The notes under the pieces were generated by a model, which had not been told where the DNA came from, made no database searches, and saw nothing but the letters and a program-made list of their open reading frames with translations. Positions 10,506 to 22,559 of a DNA stretch of 64,000 nt are shown in pieces. The translations under genes and the position numbers were made by a program. Origin of the DNA: Auriscalpium vulgare (lineage: Eukaryota; Basidiomycota; Agaricomycetes; Russulales; Auriscalpiaceae); NCBI GenBank assembly GCA_019915015.1, contig JAHBBC010000007.1, positions 558,001-622,000 on the forward strand, read 5' to 3'. Numbering within the stretch: position 1 is the stretch's first letter; each line of letters opens with the position of its first letter.

Positions 10506-12473
10506 ATGCGATCTCCTCTCTGCCTTCCTTCTCTCGGTTTTTTTTTAACTCCGCTATGAGCAGCGTAGCCGTCAGGCTCGACCTTCGCTCTCAACGGTCG
10601 ACGGATCTGTTTAAACGCTCAGATACCAGCGCGCACGCTGCCACCCTCATCACTTATGAGGAAGAATGCACAATCAACATAACGCTCGGTGGTCGACCAT
10701 TTACTGTGCAGCTAGACTCTGGGAGGTGAGTCGAGTATGCCATTCTTGCATGCTCTTTCGCTTACACTCCGTTCCACGCAGCTCAGATCTCTGGGTTGAT
10801 GGCACTGTGCCGAACGCGAATTTTACCGGATATAATTCAACTGTCCACTACCTGGATGGGACCATCAGCGAAGGTACGCACTAATTGTGCCAATATTTGC
10901 GATCAATGTTTTCACGAGAACTCGTCCTCAGGGCCTGTAAAAACGGCAGTGCTGGAGCTCGCGGGTTTCACTATACCAGATCAAGCTTTCAGTCAGTCAC
11001 TGTCAGTCAATTGCCCTTCTTCGCCACATTGAACATGTACGCAGTGGAAGTTGCACCATTTGCATTTGTAGACCAGGAGCATAGGTCAGGGATACTAGGC
11101 ATAGGACCCCCCAATGCCTCAGCCGTCCTTGAGGCTCCAGGCGGCCAGCTTGAAGGCGCCCCACCATTAGATCGGATCTTCGGTCAAAATATCAGCACTT
11201 CCAACTACTTCACCGTCTTTCTGAATCGCCTCAATGATACCGAAGAAACGACCCCGGGCACTTTCACTATTGAGGAGGTCCTTTCGGGCTATGACAGCAT
11301 CTTCGAGCAGCCCAAGATCGGCGTAACAACCTATTCCCCCGAGGAGGGTGCTTCCAGTTGGCAAGGGCTCTTGGACGTGAATGGTATCATCGGTCCAAAT
11401 GGAAAGCCACTCAACGTATCGAGCTCCATTTCAAGCAACCCGGATAAACGCAGACTGGTCGCGCTCTTCCACACTGGAACAACAAACGCTGTTGTGCTAC
11501 CGTATGTGGCTTCCCTGGCTGGATCCGGTTTGTTTGCTACTGAAACAATGCCTCAACCCAGGTCCGTGGCGGAACAGATATACTCTGTAATTGACGGCGC
11601 CATGTTTGTTCCTGCTCCCGTCGCCCAGTGGCTCGTACCATGTGAGGCCGAAGTCAACGTTACGTTCAAATTCGGCGGCCAGTCATATCCCATACACCCC
11701 CTGGACCTCTCTCGCGAAGTGGACAGCGATCTCGATCTCTGCACAGGCGTAGGTCGTAGTGTATCCTAAATACTCTCAGAAATGATTCCTCACATATGTC
11801 GATTGTAGTTTCAGCCATCCTCGAAACTGGCCCCCAACTTCGACTTACTGTTGGGCGACGCATTCTGTAGGTTTCAGCTCTTCTGACCGACAAGTGTACG
11901 GAAACTGATCGACTGCGCCCTTTCAGTGAAGAGCGTGTACATGCTCATCAACGCTGGTGACTTCGTCGACGGCTCACCGGAGGGCCCGAACATCACTGCG
12001 TCGGCGGCGCCATATGTCCAGCTCCTGGCCATCACCGACCCCGCCAAGGCGCATCTCGAGTTCGTCGCTGCGCGGCTCGACGGAAACGACTCCACGGGCG
12101 ACTAAACCTTTAACCTGGCTCCGGACGCGTTCATCTTCGGCATCGAAGAACCACCCGTGTCCACTGACCCCGAGACACCGCACACGACCCAACAAGCACC
12201 CGGCAGCGCCGCGTTGCTCAGTGGCGCCGCCGCGTCCGCCGCGCACCAGCAGACTGCTTCTTCGAACGCCACAAGACGGCGATCATCGTCGTGGGCGCCG
12301 TTAAAGGCGTGTTGCTGCTGCTGCTACTCGCGGCCGGTGTCTTCGCAGCGATGAAGTGGCGGCAGGCCGCGCGGAACGAGCACGGCGCGCGACCAGCGCG
12401 CGTGTACCGTCCGCTGGATGATCCCGCGCCGGCGGGGCAGGGGGAGAAAGTCGCGGGCTATAGCGACTTGTAG
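10506..12473 (+). pseudogene. Aspartic protease copy 3, multiply broken
   Basis: Closest to copy 4. Four independent lesions are visible. A T-run at 10538-10546 changes the frame of the signal peptide, so the ATG at 10506 hits a stop after 17 codons. The second catalytic motif reads FHTGTT instead of FDTGTT at about 11468-11485, replacing the catalytic Asp by His. A TAA interrupts the stalk at about 12103 (STGD-stop). One base is lost before the region matching DCFFER near 12250. The first catalytic motif (DSGSSDLWV) is kept. The Asp to His change alone would abolish normal aspartic protease activity, so this is a pseudogene. Confidence 0.85.
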
Positions 12474-12907
12474 GCGAGACGACAAACATGTACTTATTAA
12501 TGGTGGCGGATTTACGGACTCCTGTCGATACTGTATCATTATGGTGCGACAGACATGACTCAGTGCCCTATTCTGAGTCGGGCCGGCCCGCGCTCCGAAG
12601 GATATTCGCACGCCGTTCGGCGGTGAACTCAGGGGGCCTGGGGGCCTGCCAATTGCAAGTTGGACTCGTCCGCCTCCCATTTTTCTTCATACACTGCCGG
12701 GATCGCCGGTCGCACCCAGGTAGTATGGATTTGATACGAGCGAGTCTGGATCCGATCCAGTCTCATATTTACTGCAACGCACACTTGCTCTCAAACGCGG
12801 TCCTGATGTTCTCGATCCGAACATACATAGTAAGGTAAGTGTATATTTCATTCAATCTAAGACTGTGCTAACTGCAACCTCGGCGCCGTATACTTATATA
12901 TATATAT
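12474..12907. other. Intergenic stretch with a TA microsatellite
   Basis: No gene seen. A (TA)n run lies at about 12893-12911, exactly where homology to the upstream block of copy 2 begins. Confidence 0.5.
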
Positions 12908-13530
12908 ATATGCTTAGCCAAGGTGTAGTCCTCACTGACATCAGACTTGTCCTCGCGGCTTATTCGTGTCCACTCACCAATACCATTGTCAACCGCGGCG
13001 CCCGATCGAAGATACTCAGCTCCCGTCTGACGAACAGCGCTGGCCGCGCGATAATCATCGCTGTGAGGTAATAGCTGTGCGCGTATCCAGGCCTATCACA
13101 CGTCTGGCTTTCATGTCGACGAATAGCTGGGCGAAATCATCTTAGTGCTGCCGAAGGCACAGGCTTGCCGATGTTCTTTCTGGTACGTCGCGCGGCGGAG
13201 ATTCGATGCACCGGCGAAGGGCGGTGAGCAGCTTCTATGGGCGCATCACCCAGCGCGGTATTGGGCTCGAGTAATCGCCGCTGTTTTTTTTCAGTGCTGC
13301 ATTCCTATGCGTCCCCGCCACCACTGTTCAGCCGTCAGGTTACCGCTCGTGGCTGCGCTCCCCGCGCGTCCCGGGAATTTGTTCTAGCCCGAATGCTGTT
13401 CGCGAACGATCATCGATTAACGTTACCGTAGTGCCACTGCCTGTGCGTGCCGCCCGCTCTCTCAGGTATAAAGCCGCTCACGTAGCGGCTTACTCTGCTC
13501 CGCAGCTAAGCCATATCATTTTCCCTCGAC
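12908..13530 (+). promoter_or_regulatory. Upstream block and promoter of copy 4
   Basis: Repeats 3520-4140. TATA-like gtataaag is at 13466-13473 and overlaps the same perfect palindrome GCCGCT-cacgt-AGCGGC at 13473-13489, 42 bp before the ATG. Confidence 0.6.
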
Positions 13531-15509
13531 ATGCGATCTCCTCGCGGCCTTCTTTTTCTCGGTTTTCTTTTCATCTCTGCTATGAGCAGCGTAGCCGTCA
13601 GGCTCGACCTTCACTCTCAACGGTCGACGGAGCTGTTTAAACGCTCAAATACCAGCGCGCACGCTGCCACCCTCATCACTTCTGAGGTTAAATACACAAT
13701 CAACATAACGCTTGGTGGTCGACCATTTACTGTACAGCTAGACTCTGGGAGGTGAGTCGAGTATGCCATTCTTGAATGCTCTTTCGCTTACACTCCGTTC
13801 CACGCAGCTCAGATCTATGGGTGGTGGGCACTGTGTCGAACGCGAATCTTACCGGGTATAATGCAACTGATTCCTACTTGGATGGCACTGTAACCACTGG
13901 TACGCACTAATTGTCCCTATATTTGCGATACATGATTCCATGTGGCCTCGTCCGCAGGGCCTGTAAAGACGGCAGTGCTCGAGCTCGCGGGGTTCACTGT
14001 ACCAGATCAAACTTTCAGTCAGTCACTGTCAGTCAATTGCCCTTCTTCGCCACGCTGAACATGTACGCAGTGGAAATTTCACCGTCCGCAGACCAGCTGG
14101 AAGGGTCAGGGCTTCTAGGCATCGGACCTTACAATGCCTCAACCATCCTTGAGGCTCTAGGCGGCCAGCTTAAAGGCGCCCCACCGTTAGATCGGATCTT
14201 CGGTCAAAATATCAGCACTTCCAACTACTTCACCGTCTTCTTGAATCGCCTCAATGATACCGAAGAAACGACCCCGGGCACTTTCACTATTGAGGAGGTC
14301 ATTTCGGGCTATGACAGCATCTTCGAGCAGCCCAAGATCGGCGTCACAACCTATCCCCCCGAGGAGGGTGCTTCCAGTTGGCAAGGGCTCTTGGACGTGA
14401 ATGGTATCATCGGTCCAAATGGAAAGCCACTCAACGTATCGAGTTCCATCTCAAGCAACCCGGATAAACGCAGACTGGTCGCGGTATTCGACACTGGAAC
14501 AACAAACACTTATGTGCTACCGTATGTGACTTCACTGGTTGGCTCTGGTTTGTTTGCTACTGAAACAATGCCTCAACCCAGATCCGTGGCGAAACAGATA
14601 TACTCTGTAATTGACGGCGCTATGTTTATGCTTTCTCCCGTCACCCAGTGGCTCGTACCATGTGAGGCCGAAGTCAACGTTACGTTCAAATTCGGCGGCC
14701 AGTCATATCCCATGCACCCCCTGGACCTATCTGACGAACTGGACAGCGATCTCGATCTCTGCAGAGGCATAGTTCGTCGTGTATCCTCAATACTCTCAGA
14801 TATAATTCCTCACATATGTCGATCGTAGTTTCAGCCATCCTTGGAACTGGCCCCCGAATACGACTTACTGTTGGGCGACGCATTCTGTAGGTTTCAGCTC
14901 TTCTGACCGACAAGTGTACGGAAACTGATCGACTGCGCCCTTTCAGTGAAGAGCGTGTACATGCTCATCAACGCTGGTGACTTCGTCGACGGCTCCCCGG
15001 AGGGCCCGAACATCACTGCGTCGGCGGCGCCATATGTCCAGCTCCTGGCCATCACCGACCCCGCCAAGGCGCACCTCGAGTTTGTCGCTGCGCGGCTGAA
15101 CGGAAGCGACACCACGGGCAACCAGACTTTCAACCCGGTTCCGGACGCGTTCATCTTCGGCATCGAGGAACCACCCGTGTCCACTGACCCCCACGCGTCC
15201 ACCTACCCCGACACACCGCACACGAACCAACAAGCACCCGGCAGCGCCGCGTTGCTCAGCGGCGCCGCCGCGTCCGCCGCGCACCAGCAGGACTGCTTCT
15301 TCGAACGCAACAAGACCGCGATCATCGTCGTGGGCGCCGTTGGGGGCGTGCTGCTGCTGCTGCTACTCGCGGCCGGTATCTTCGCAGCGGTGAAGTGGCG
15401 GCAGGCCGCGCGGAGCGAGGGCGCGCGACCGGCGCGCGTGTACCGTCCGCTGGACGACCCCGCGCCGGCGGGCGAGGGGGAAAAAGTCGCGGGCTATAGC
15501 GATCTTTAG
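13531..15509 (+). CDS. Membrane-anchored pepsin-like aspartic protease, copy 4 (intact)
   Basis: Exons 13531-13751, 13808-13899, 13958-14017, 14071-14521, 14582-14771, 14829-14886 and 14947-15509 join in frame to 544 aa. Signal peptide MRSPRGLLFLGFLFISAMSS, catalytic DSGSSDLWV and FDTGTT, pepsin landmarks GLLGIGP and LLLGDAFLKSVY. A Thr/Pro stalk (STDPHASTYPD) is followed by a transmembrane helix (GVLLLLLLAAGIFAAVKW) and a short basic tail ending VAGYSDL. The second catalytic Asp and all splice borders are intact. It is the best complete model of the array and the reference for judging the others. It probably works as a cell-surface protease; the substrate cannot be told. Confidence 0.9.
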
Positions 15510-16577
15510 GTGGCGGGCACGTTTTTACGGGCTCACGGACGCTGTGTGTTTTGCTGCTGTAAGTGGTTGTCATGATCTGTGGCTCAGCCTGGGACTCGCT
15601 CACACACTGGCAGATTGACTATCATCGATTTGAGGTACTCGGATACGACTCCCGCGATCCGTTTTTCTGTCTGAAGACGCCGCGGTGGAATATTCACGGA
15701 CTCACGGACACTGTATTGTCGGTGTGCGTTTGGCTGTACGTACGTACTTGGTCGTCATGATCTCAAGGGTGGGTATGCGAAACTCCCGCGTTTTAGGTCT
15801 ATAAGTGTAAGACAGATTGACGACATATCAGACATGTATCAAGACATATATCATCTGTCAAGGACATCTACTGACCGTGAGCTATTTGGACTGAAGATGC
15901 TTGTGGCATCATGGGATAGGCACGCCTGCCGTTAATGACATCAAAGAGGCTCCTTCAGCGCGTGTTGTCGCGGTGCGGATAAGTGTTGCGTGAGAGGCAG
16001 TTCCGTTGTTCCGACACCTCGGAGGACTGGCTGGAGCACTTGCCGAACTGTCTTCGACGCGTACGGCGGTAGCTAGCCACACCCGCACGAAGTTCTTCTT
16101 TCTTCTATTTTCTCGTCCACTGTTCTATATATATTCAACCGTGTTGCCGTAACAATTAACTCAGTTCAATTTGGGGGCGCATCTCCATCGCGGAGGAGAA
16201 AAGGCCCGGGGGTGCGGCCCGCATTTATTATGATGGTTCGACATCGAGGCTGATCATCACTATGTGGAAACACACCCTGAGACTGTGCGGCGCCACACGA
16301 CGGCTTCTGAATCCCAGGTACGACATCGGCGACGCCAACAAGTGTAAGGGGTCGCGATGCAGAGCAATTCCATTGATGAATGTATCGGGGTATCAAGATC
16401 ATATCTATATTCATATAAGCGAATTCGAAAGCAAGGGGATAAATAGGGAGAAGGACGCATCGCCATAACACCAGCACTCACGAAACCCGGAAAGCCGCAC
16501 GGCTGTCCACACAGTCTTTCGCCATAGCACGACAAGCTTACTGAATATCAAAATCAAATTCCCACGCGCACAGCCCC
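15510..16577. other. Intergenic region downstream of the protease array
   Basis: The first ~115 bp repeat the 3' flank of copy 2. The remainder holds no supported gene. Confidence 0.4.
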
Positions 16578-18583
16578 TCAGCAGTCCCACCCATACACGA
16601 ACGACTCGTCATCTTCGGCGCGCGCCTCCGTGCCGTTGGCGGAGGCGGCCCGGGGCGGACAGATCGCGGCGTCGAACTCCTCCGCGAGGAGCAGGTCGAC
16701 GACGTTGCGCGACGCAACGGTCTCAGTCTCCATCGTCGAGATGAATCTGGTGTGATGTCAGTAACTTAAACTGGATAGTAAAGGTAGACGGGTTGCAGCC
16801 GGGGAGACGTACGGCTCGAATGCGTTTACGTAGAAGAGGCCCTGGTCGAGCTTGACTGGGGGGAAGGTCGTCGTCGGCGGGAGGACGGGATACGCGTCCC
16901 ACTGCGTCCATGCACGTCAGTTCTTTGCCCACGACGACAAGTGAGACCAAACGTACCTCCTTGCGCAGAAGCCATCCTACCTGACCCTGGAACATGTCTG
17001 CAAGCCATTCGTCCGACAGCGGCGCGAGCGAGAATATCTTCACCACCCACTCCTCCTCCGCCGTCGTGTTCCCACTGTACTTCCGGAGCTTGCGCATATA
17101 GTTCAGCGCGTTGAACTCGGGCGCCTTCCCGCCGTTCCGCTCGCCCTCGCGCGTCGTGAGCACGAGCTTCGGCGCCGAGCCGTGCGCGCCGAGGCCGAAG
17201 TACGCGGGGTTCGGGCCAGGCGCGGTCGTGGTGAGAATGGTGACGTGCATGTGGTGGTACGGCTGCGGCGGGATGAGCTCTGCAAGGTGTGTCGGGAGGG
17301 AGATGGAGGTGCTGTGGAACGGCGCCGCGAGGATGACAGCGCGGTACGTCTGGGAGGTGCCGGCAGAGGTGTGGAGGGTCCAGTGGGACGAGGAGGTGCG
17401 CTTGAGAGCAGTAACCTACAGGGCGTGCATGGTGACAAACTGGTGGGGGAGGGGGGGAAGGGGCTTACGGTGGTGTCGAGGAAGACGTTTGCGTTGGAGT
17501 CCTCGACAAAGTGCTCGAAGATTTGCCAGTTGCCGCCGCTGACGCTCGACGCGCCGCCCGCCGCGAACGAGCATGCTGTCACCATCGCATGCATGTTGTC
17601 AGCATTCTGCCGCGCTATGAATTAGCCTCTGCGCCTGCATCCACTACAGGAGCACCCACCTGGCAGTAATTGACACGCGTCATCGCATCAATGAACTCAT
17701 TCGCGAAGCGTTTAGAGACGCCGTTCGAAGTGAAGTACTCCGTGCCCGTCTGCGACGTCAGACCGGTCCACCCGAACTCGCTCACGAGGTCGGAGATGTT
17801 CGTCCATTTGGGCGGTGTCGACGTGTAGAGCCCAACGTATTTGTCCGTCATCTCCTTGACCCTGCGCGGTCATATCAGAGCTCTGCATCATGTGGAAACA
17901 AGGGCAAAGACGAACAGTTTGCGCGTGTTCCTGGGGCAGACATGCCATAGCGCCAGATAATTTTGGCGGTGTCGATCCATGAACCAACAGTCCCGCCAAC
18001 TGTGCTCGTCTAGTACGACGGGTCAGCACGCAATTGGCAATATGGTTCGCGCTCGCGGATGGCACACCTGGATCACGAAGGACTCGCCGTCCCAGATACC
18101 CATAGCCCCTTCCTCCTCCTCGAAGTTGGTCCGTGACAGGTCCCATTCCGACGAGGCCCGCCACATATTCTTGTTCACCGGAATGAAAACGGAAGCACCG
18201 AGCTCGACGGGCGGGTACGAGTCGTCATCATACGGGTGTACAGTAGTACTCCCTGACGCAGTCAGAACGTGCGGAAACCTGAAGGAATGTGACAACTCAC
18301 TGCCTCCGATGTAGCTCGCCTTGTCATAGATGTCGACCTCTACGTCGAGGCCGTACCGCTCCTTGGCTTTTCCGAGCCAGAAGGCAGCCGAGGACCCGCC
18401 CGCACCTGCACCGATGATGGCAATGCGCGGAGGTGCAGAGGCTGCGGTGCCCGCGTCGGACGCTGGTGTGTTGGTAGCCTTCGACGGAGACGACGTGAAG
18501 AGGTCGCCGATGTTGAAGGGAAGCTGGAAGGCGGCGGCGGCCGAGCCGCCAACGCAGAGGGCAACGGGGATGAGCGAGCGCAT
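16578..18583 (-). CDS. Prenylcysteine oxidase-like FAD protein
   Basis: Exons on the minus strand are 18301-18583, 18068-18252, 17912-18009, 17660-17861, 17469-17606, 16957-17415, 16813-16901 and 16578-16746, all phase-consistent, for 540 aa. An N-terminal signal peptide (MRSLIPVALCVGGSAAAAF) is followed by an FAD-binding Rossmann motif (RIAIIGAGAGGSSAAFWL) and a second dinucleotide-associated segment rebuilt across intron 1 (YIGGRSTTVHPYDD). Family-typical later blocks are IIWRYGMSAPGT, FANEFIDAMTRVNY and FFTEAV-like text. Prenylcysteine oxidases cleave the thioether of prenylcysteine released when prenylated proteins are degraded, in the lysosome/vacuole or extracellularly. Substrate is inferred from the family only. 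Confidence 0.85.
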
Positions 18584-18768
18584 GACTGAGCTGAAGGTGC
18601 GGAATCGGTGCGGCCGGGGAGGAGACCAGGCAAGCGATCGGGGCTCGGCTTATTCGGCGGTCATTGGGCGCCTGCCATGGCGCCCGTTCTGGCCCCGCAC
18701 GGCATCACCTGCTGGTCCTTTCACTGTCAGGCAGCAGCACGCATGCTCGTCGCCCTCCGCCCTCCCCG

Positions 18769-19470
18769 ATGGCACACAACGACCGCCCACGACCCACAAA
18801 GTCCGTCCTCATCCCAGGCAACGCCCTCCAGCTCCATCTCGGCGAGACCGCAGACTCCACCCTCGACATCGCCGCCGACGTCGACGTCTCCCCCTTCCTC
18901 AGTGCCAGCGCGGGCACCGGCACCCCCGACCTCCCCCCGCACCCCGCTGGCCCCGCGCACGAGCCCGCCCCGCGCCCCGAGCTCGGGCGCGTGCGCTTCA
19001 AGTCGCGCGTGCGCATCACGAGCGGGCTGCGGCGCGCGCACTCCCCGGACTCGTCCGGCTCGGGCTCGCCGTCGTCGTCCATCTCCGTCCCGCTGCGCTA
19101 CGCCGCCGCGCGCGGCGCGCTCGGCCAGCGCCTCTCCGTGCTCGCGCAGAAGCGCTGGCGGCGCCGCCGCGCCGCGGGGCTCGAGGACGACGAGCGCACG
19201 CCCCTGCGCCGCGGGAGCGCGCCGCCCGCTTACGGGGGCGCGGAGGACACGCGCGGAGGGGAGGCGGAGGCGGAGGAGGAGCGCACGCGCGCGCAGGAGG
19301 AGCTGGCGTTTGGTAGGTGGCCGTGGCGGGTGTTCAGTGGAGATGTGAGTGGTTTGCCAAGTGCTTGTTCGTGCACCTGCTCATCGCGTGCGATCGTGCA
19401 GTGGTGGCGGTGGCAGGTCGAGACGACGCTCTGCTGCTGCTGCTTCGACGAGTCAGACAGCGAGGAGTAG
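18769..19470 (+). CDS. Hypothetical basic/acidic low-complexity protein
   Basis: An open frame from ATG 18769 to TAG 19468-19470. A possible 57-bp intron at 19345-19401 (gtgagt...gtgcag) keeps the frame whether removed or not. The protein is rich in Pro, Ser and Arg, with a Glu-rich segment and a C-terminal Cys cluster (CCCCFDESDSEE) that could be palmitoylated. I do not recognise a family. It shares a 185-bp divergent promoter with the prenylcysteine-oxidase-like gene. The high GC content allows long spurious frames, so existence is only likely. Confidence 0.5.
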   Translation: MAHNDRPRPTKSVLIPGNALQLHLGETADSTLDIAADVDVSPFLSASAGTGTPDLPPHPAGPAHEPAPRPELGRVRFKSRVRITSGLRRAHSPDSSGSGSPSSSISVPLRYAAARGALGQRLSVLAQKRWRRRRAAGLEDDERTPLRRGSAPPAYGGAEDTRGGEAEAEEERTRAQEELAFGRWPWRVFSGDVSGLPSACSCTCSSRAIVQWWRWQVETTLCCCCFDESDSEE

Positions 19471-19735
19471 CCCTTGCAAAGTTGCGTATCTCGGTGCTGT
19501 ATGTGTGCCGTCTCACCTCCGCATATATTCCTGGTCGGTTATCCTTCTTGCCATGTTTTCATGTATTCACGCCGCTATCGCCGTCGCCTCTGTTGAACAT
19601 GCCCTCTCGCATACTGCCAAAGTTCCACCCTGCCCACTATACAACACATGTATTTCTATCTCTATTCCTAACATACCCATCCTGTACCATTGTAATATGC
19701 TCTCATACATTATAGCAGACCGCTTGCACCCAGAC

Positions 19736-21467
19736 CTACAACTCGTCCTCCACGGCCGCCGGCGCGCTAGGGACTACCATCGTCGGGGGCAGCGTCGTGA
19801 TGGGCGGGAGCAGCGCGGCGGCGGCCTTGCGCGAGTTCTGTATGAGCAGCTGGTCCATGACGACGAGCGCGGCCATCGCCTCGACGATGGGCACCGCGCG
19901 GGGGACGACGCACGGGTCGTGCCGCCCACGCGCAGCGAGCGAGCCCGGCGTGCCGTCGTACTGTGCCGTCGCCTGCGCCTGCGAGATCGTTGCGGGCGAC
20001 TTGAACCCGACCCTACATCCCCAACGCCAACGTCAACCCGAGTCCACGCGCACACACAGGCCGCGGACGCACCGGAAGTAGATGTCCTCGCCGTTGGTGA
20101 TGCCGCCCTGGACGCCGCCGGACCAGTTCGTCGCGGTGCCGAGGCGGCCGTCGGCGCGGCGCACGAACGCGTCGTTGTGCTTGCTGCCGGGCACCTCCGT
20201 GCCGCGGAAGCCCGAGCCGATCTCGAACGCCTTGGTCGCCGGGATCGACAGCATCGCGTGCGCGAGCGCCGCCTCGAACTTGTCGAACACGGGCTCGCCC
20301 AGCCCGCGCGGCACCCGGCGCACCACGCACGTCACCGTCCCGCCGATCGAGTCCTGCGCGTCTTTCGCGCGGATGATGCGCTGGCAGAGTGCGTTGGTGG
20401 GAGGAGGGAGGGAGGGAGGGGGAGGGGGGGAGGGAGGCGCACCTGCGTCATGCGCTCGGAGGTCTCCGCGTGCGGACAGCGCGTCGGGAAGCGGTCGACC
20501 TCCTCGCGCGTCACGTTCCCCAGGAGCGCGCGGAACTCGGGCGACAGCGCGTCGTCCGTGTCGTCGTCGTCGGTTGCCGCGCCCGCCCGCGCGGCGGTCG
20601 CGGGCAGCGCGATCTTGCCGACGGACGAGACGAAGGCAACAATCTCGACGCCGTACGCGATCTTCAGGTACCGCTCCGCGATCGCGCCGGCGGCGACGCG
20701 CCCTGCGGTACGCGATGCGCCAACAGCGATCAAACAGCCCGCACAGCACGCGTACGCGGGGGATCAGGGACCGCCACGGCAGTGCGAATGGAACATGGGA
20801 GCAGACGCACGGATAGACAGATATATGTGATGCAGATGGAATTGAAATGTGGTGTGTGGGTCAGGTTTCAGATGAGCGCTGGGAGGGGGGGATGCGCACC
20901 GATGGTCTCGCGAGCGGAGCTACGCCCGCCGCCACTGCTCGCCTTGACGCCGTATTTCTCGAGGTATGTGTAGTCCGCATGCGACGGGCGCGGGTAAAGG
21001 TCCGTCTCGGAGTAGTCCTTCGGGCGGTGGTCTTCGTTGCGGACGAGGAGCCCAATCGGTGTGCCGAGCGTCACGCCGAGCTCGACGCCGGACTGCAGCT
21101 GCACGAGGTCCTTCTCGTCGCGCTGTTGTTGGACGTGGATGGACGACGGATGTAGCGCGCGATGTTTGGACGTGAGAGGTGGGGAGACATATCAGCGTGA
21201 GCGGCTAGGAGCACATGTGGCAGACGTGCTAAGCGCGTACAGGGGTTGTCAGGTTGCTCTGTCCCGGCCGCCGTCTGGAGAGTTGCGTCTGGATGTCAGA
21301 GGGGGACAATTCGAGGCCCTGCGAGATGCGGTGAGTGTGTGAGTGGTTGCAGCAGAGGGGGAGAAGGGGCTGCGCACGGGAGGGCAGCCGTCGATGATGG
21401 CGCCGACGGACGCACAGTGGCTCTCGCCATAGGTTGTTACGCGGAAGAGTGTGCCGAAGGTTGACAT
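19736..21467 (-). CDS. ARO2: Chorismate synthase
   Basis: Catalyses the last shikimate-pathway step, 5-enolpyruvylshikimate-3-phosphate to chorismate, with reduced FMN. The start [20 protein letters not shown] is the diagnostic N-terminus, followed after splicing by [17 protein letters not shown] and [11 protein letters not shown]. Further family blocks are [71 protein letters not shown] and [18 protein letters not shown]. The gene has at least six short introns; the one between TERMTQ and [10 protein letters not shown] contains a long pyrimidine tract. Stop at 19736-19738. The conserved Arg/His-rich flavin-site blocks are present. Confidence 0.93.
20388..20446. other. G-rich tract in an ARO2 intron (possible G-quadruplex on + strand)
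   Basis: 20401-20437 on the + strand is a run of six or more G-triplets separated by single A bases. On the transcribed (minus) sense it is the polypyrimidine tract leading to the acceptor before [10 protein letters not shown]. Confidence 0.55.
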
Positions 21468-21718
21468 TGTGGGAGTTGGTGCGTGAGGATGCAGGAGGCA
21501 AGCAAGAACTTTTCGTGCGCCAAATATAAGGATGGCTTCAGAGCGAGCTGCACGGAGGTGTTGCTTGCGCCGGTGTGTTCGCAACTCGGTGAAAGGACGA
21601 TGCACGGGGGAAGCTGAGGACGCCGAGGACACGAGCCCAGGAGTCACCGAGGCTGAGATGCTGAGACTCGCGTCGCGACTTGCACGCGTTCTCACGCGCC
21701 ACCACCATCGAACGCTGC
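21468..21718. promoter_or_regulatory. Divergent promoter between ARO2 and the SAP30-like gene
   Basis: 251 bp separate the two start codons, so both genes must be driven from this stretch. No TATA consensus stands out. Confidence 0.5.
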
Positions 21719-22559
21719 ATGGCTCCTCCCCTCACCACCGCGTCGACCTCCACGCCACTGCAGCCACATGCACTACCAGCGTCTGCCATGAGCGGTGTGC
21801 CGCAGTCCGCAAACTCGCGCGCGCGCAACCCGTCGCGTCGACGACCGAATGATGACGCCGCATACGCAGGCCCGTCGACCGCTGCCAAGCGACAAGCCGC
21901 GGAGAAGGCGGACGGGGAGACACGCGTGAAGCGCAAGCGCGTCGACGCGGGGCTCGCTGCGCCGTCAACGATCGGGGGCGCAATGCAGGTGCGCAGGCTG
22001 GACAGGGGCGGCGACGACGACGCGTCGGGATCTGCGGTGAGCATCACTCCATCTATATTGGGTGGCCGCGGTGTCAAGCGACTGCCGCGCATTCACACCT
22101 GCGCGCCATCATCGTGATGGGGCGTATTCTCATGTACACTTTGCATCTGGTGGACCCGGGCAGATGGACTTCCAATCACTACCGCTGGATGCGCTGCACC
22201 GGTACCTCGCGCAGTACGATCTGATACCGAATGTCCACCCTTCGCCGCTGAGCGCCCTGGACCCGCCGCCGCCGGCGACGCTGCTGCAGGGGCGGGGGGA
22301 CGGGGCCTCGAGGGCGGGCACCCCTGCAGCGATCACGGCTGCGAACCGGGTGCGACGAGAGTCGCGAGAACAGAGCCGGCGACGGAGCTCGCGACTGGTG
22401 GAGGACGAGGCACAGGGCCGTACGCCCATACTGGCGGACGTGGCGGAGGTCCAGAACGTGCTGGCTAAAATTGCACAAGGGCACTTTGAGGGGCAGGGGG
22501 TGAAGGAGCTGGAGAGCCTGGCGTCGTTTATGTGCATGGTGAAGCCCAAGGTCGGGTAG
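21719..22559 (+). CDS. SAP30-type Sin3-binding protein of a histone deacetylase complex
   Basis: Exon 1 (21719-22036) encodes a basic, Lys/Arg-rich region (VKRKRVDAG). Exon 2, from about 22164 or slightly upstream, encodes a block typical of the SAP30 Sin3-binding domain: [20 protein letters not shown] followed by [18 protein letters not shown] helical tail follows ([20 protein letters not shown], then [14 protein letters not shown]). SAP30 bridges Sin3 and the Rpd3-type deacetylase in nuclear repression complexes. The splice acceptor is uncertain: upstream text HFASGGPGQ is in frame with MDFQ, so the true exon may begin before 22164. The assignment rests on the Sin3-binding motif only. Confidence 0.6.

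Noticed and set aside
12893..12911. TA run as a promoter TATA box
   Set aside because: It is a microsatellite at a repeat boundary, more than 600 bp from the copy 4 start, which has its own TATA.
1..15600. Protease island as a transposon or integrated element
   Set aside because: No transposase, reverse transcriptase, terminal repeats or target-site duplication is visible. The repeats are explained by local gene duplication.
19349..20830. 493-aa + strand ORF over ARO2
   Set aside because: Antisense shadow of chorismate synthase; composition is Arg/Ala-rich without any recognised domain.
21732..22092. Minus-strand ORFs opposite the SAP30-like gene
   Set aside because: Shadow frames in GC-rich DNA. 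They show no family resemblance, while the + strand carries the Sin3-binding motif.
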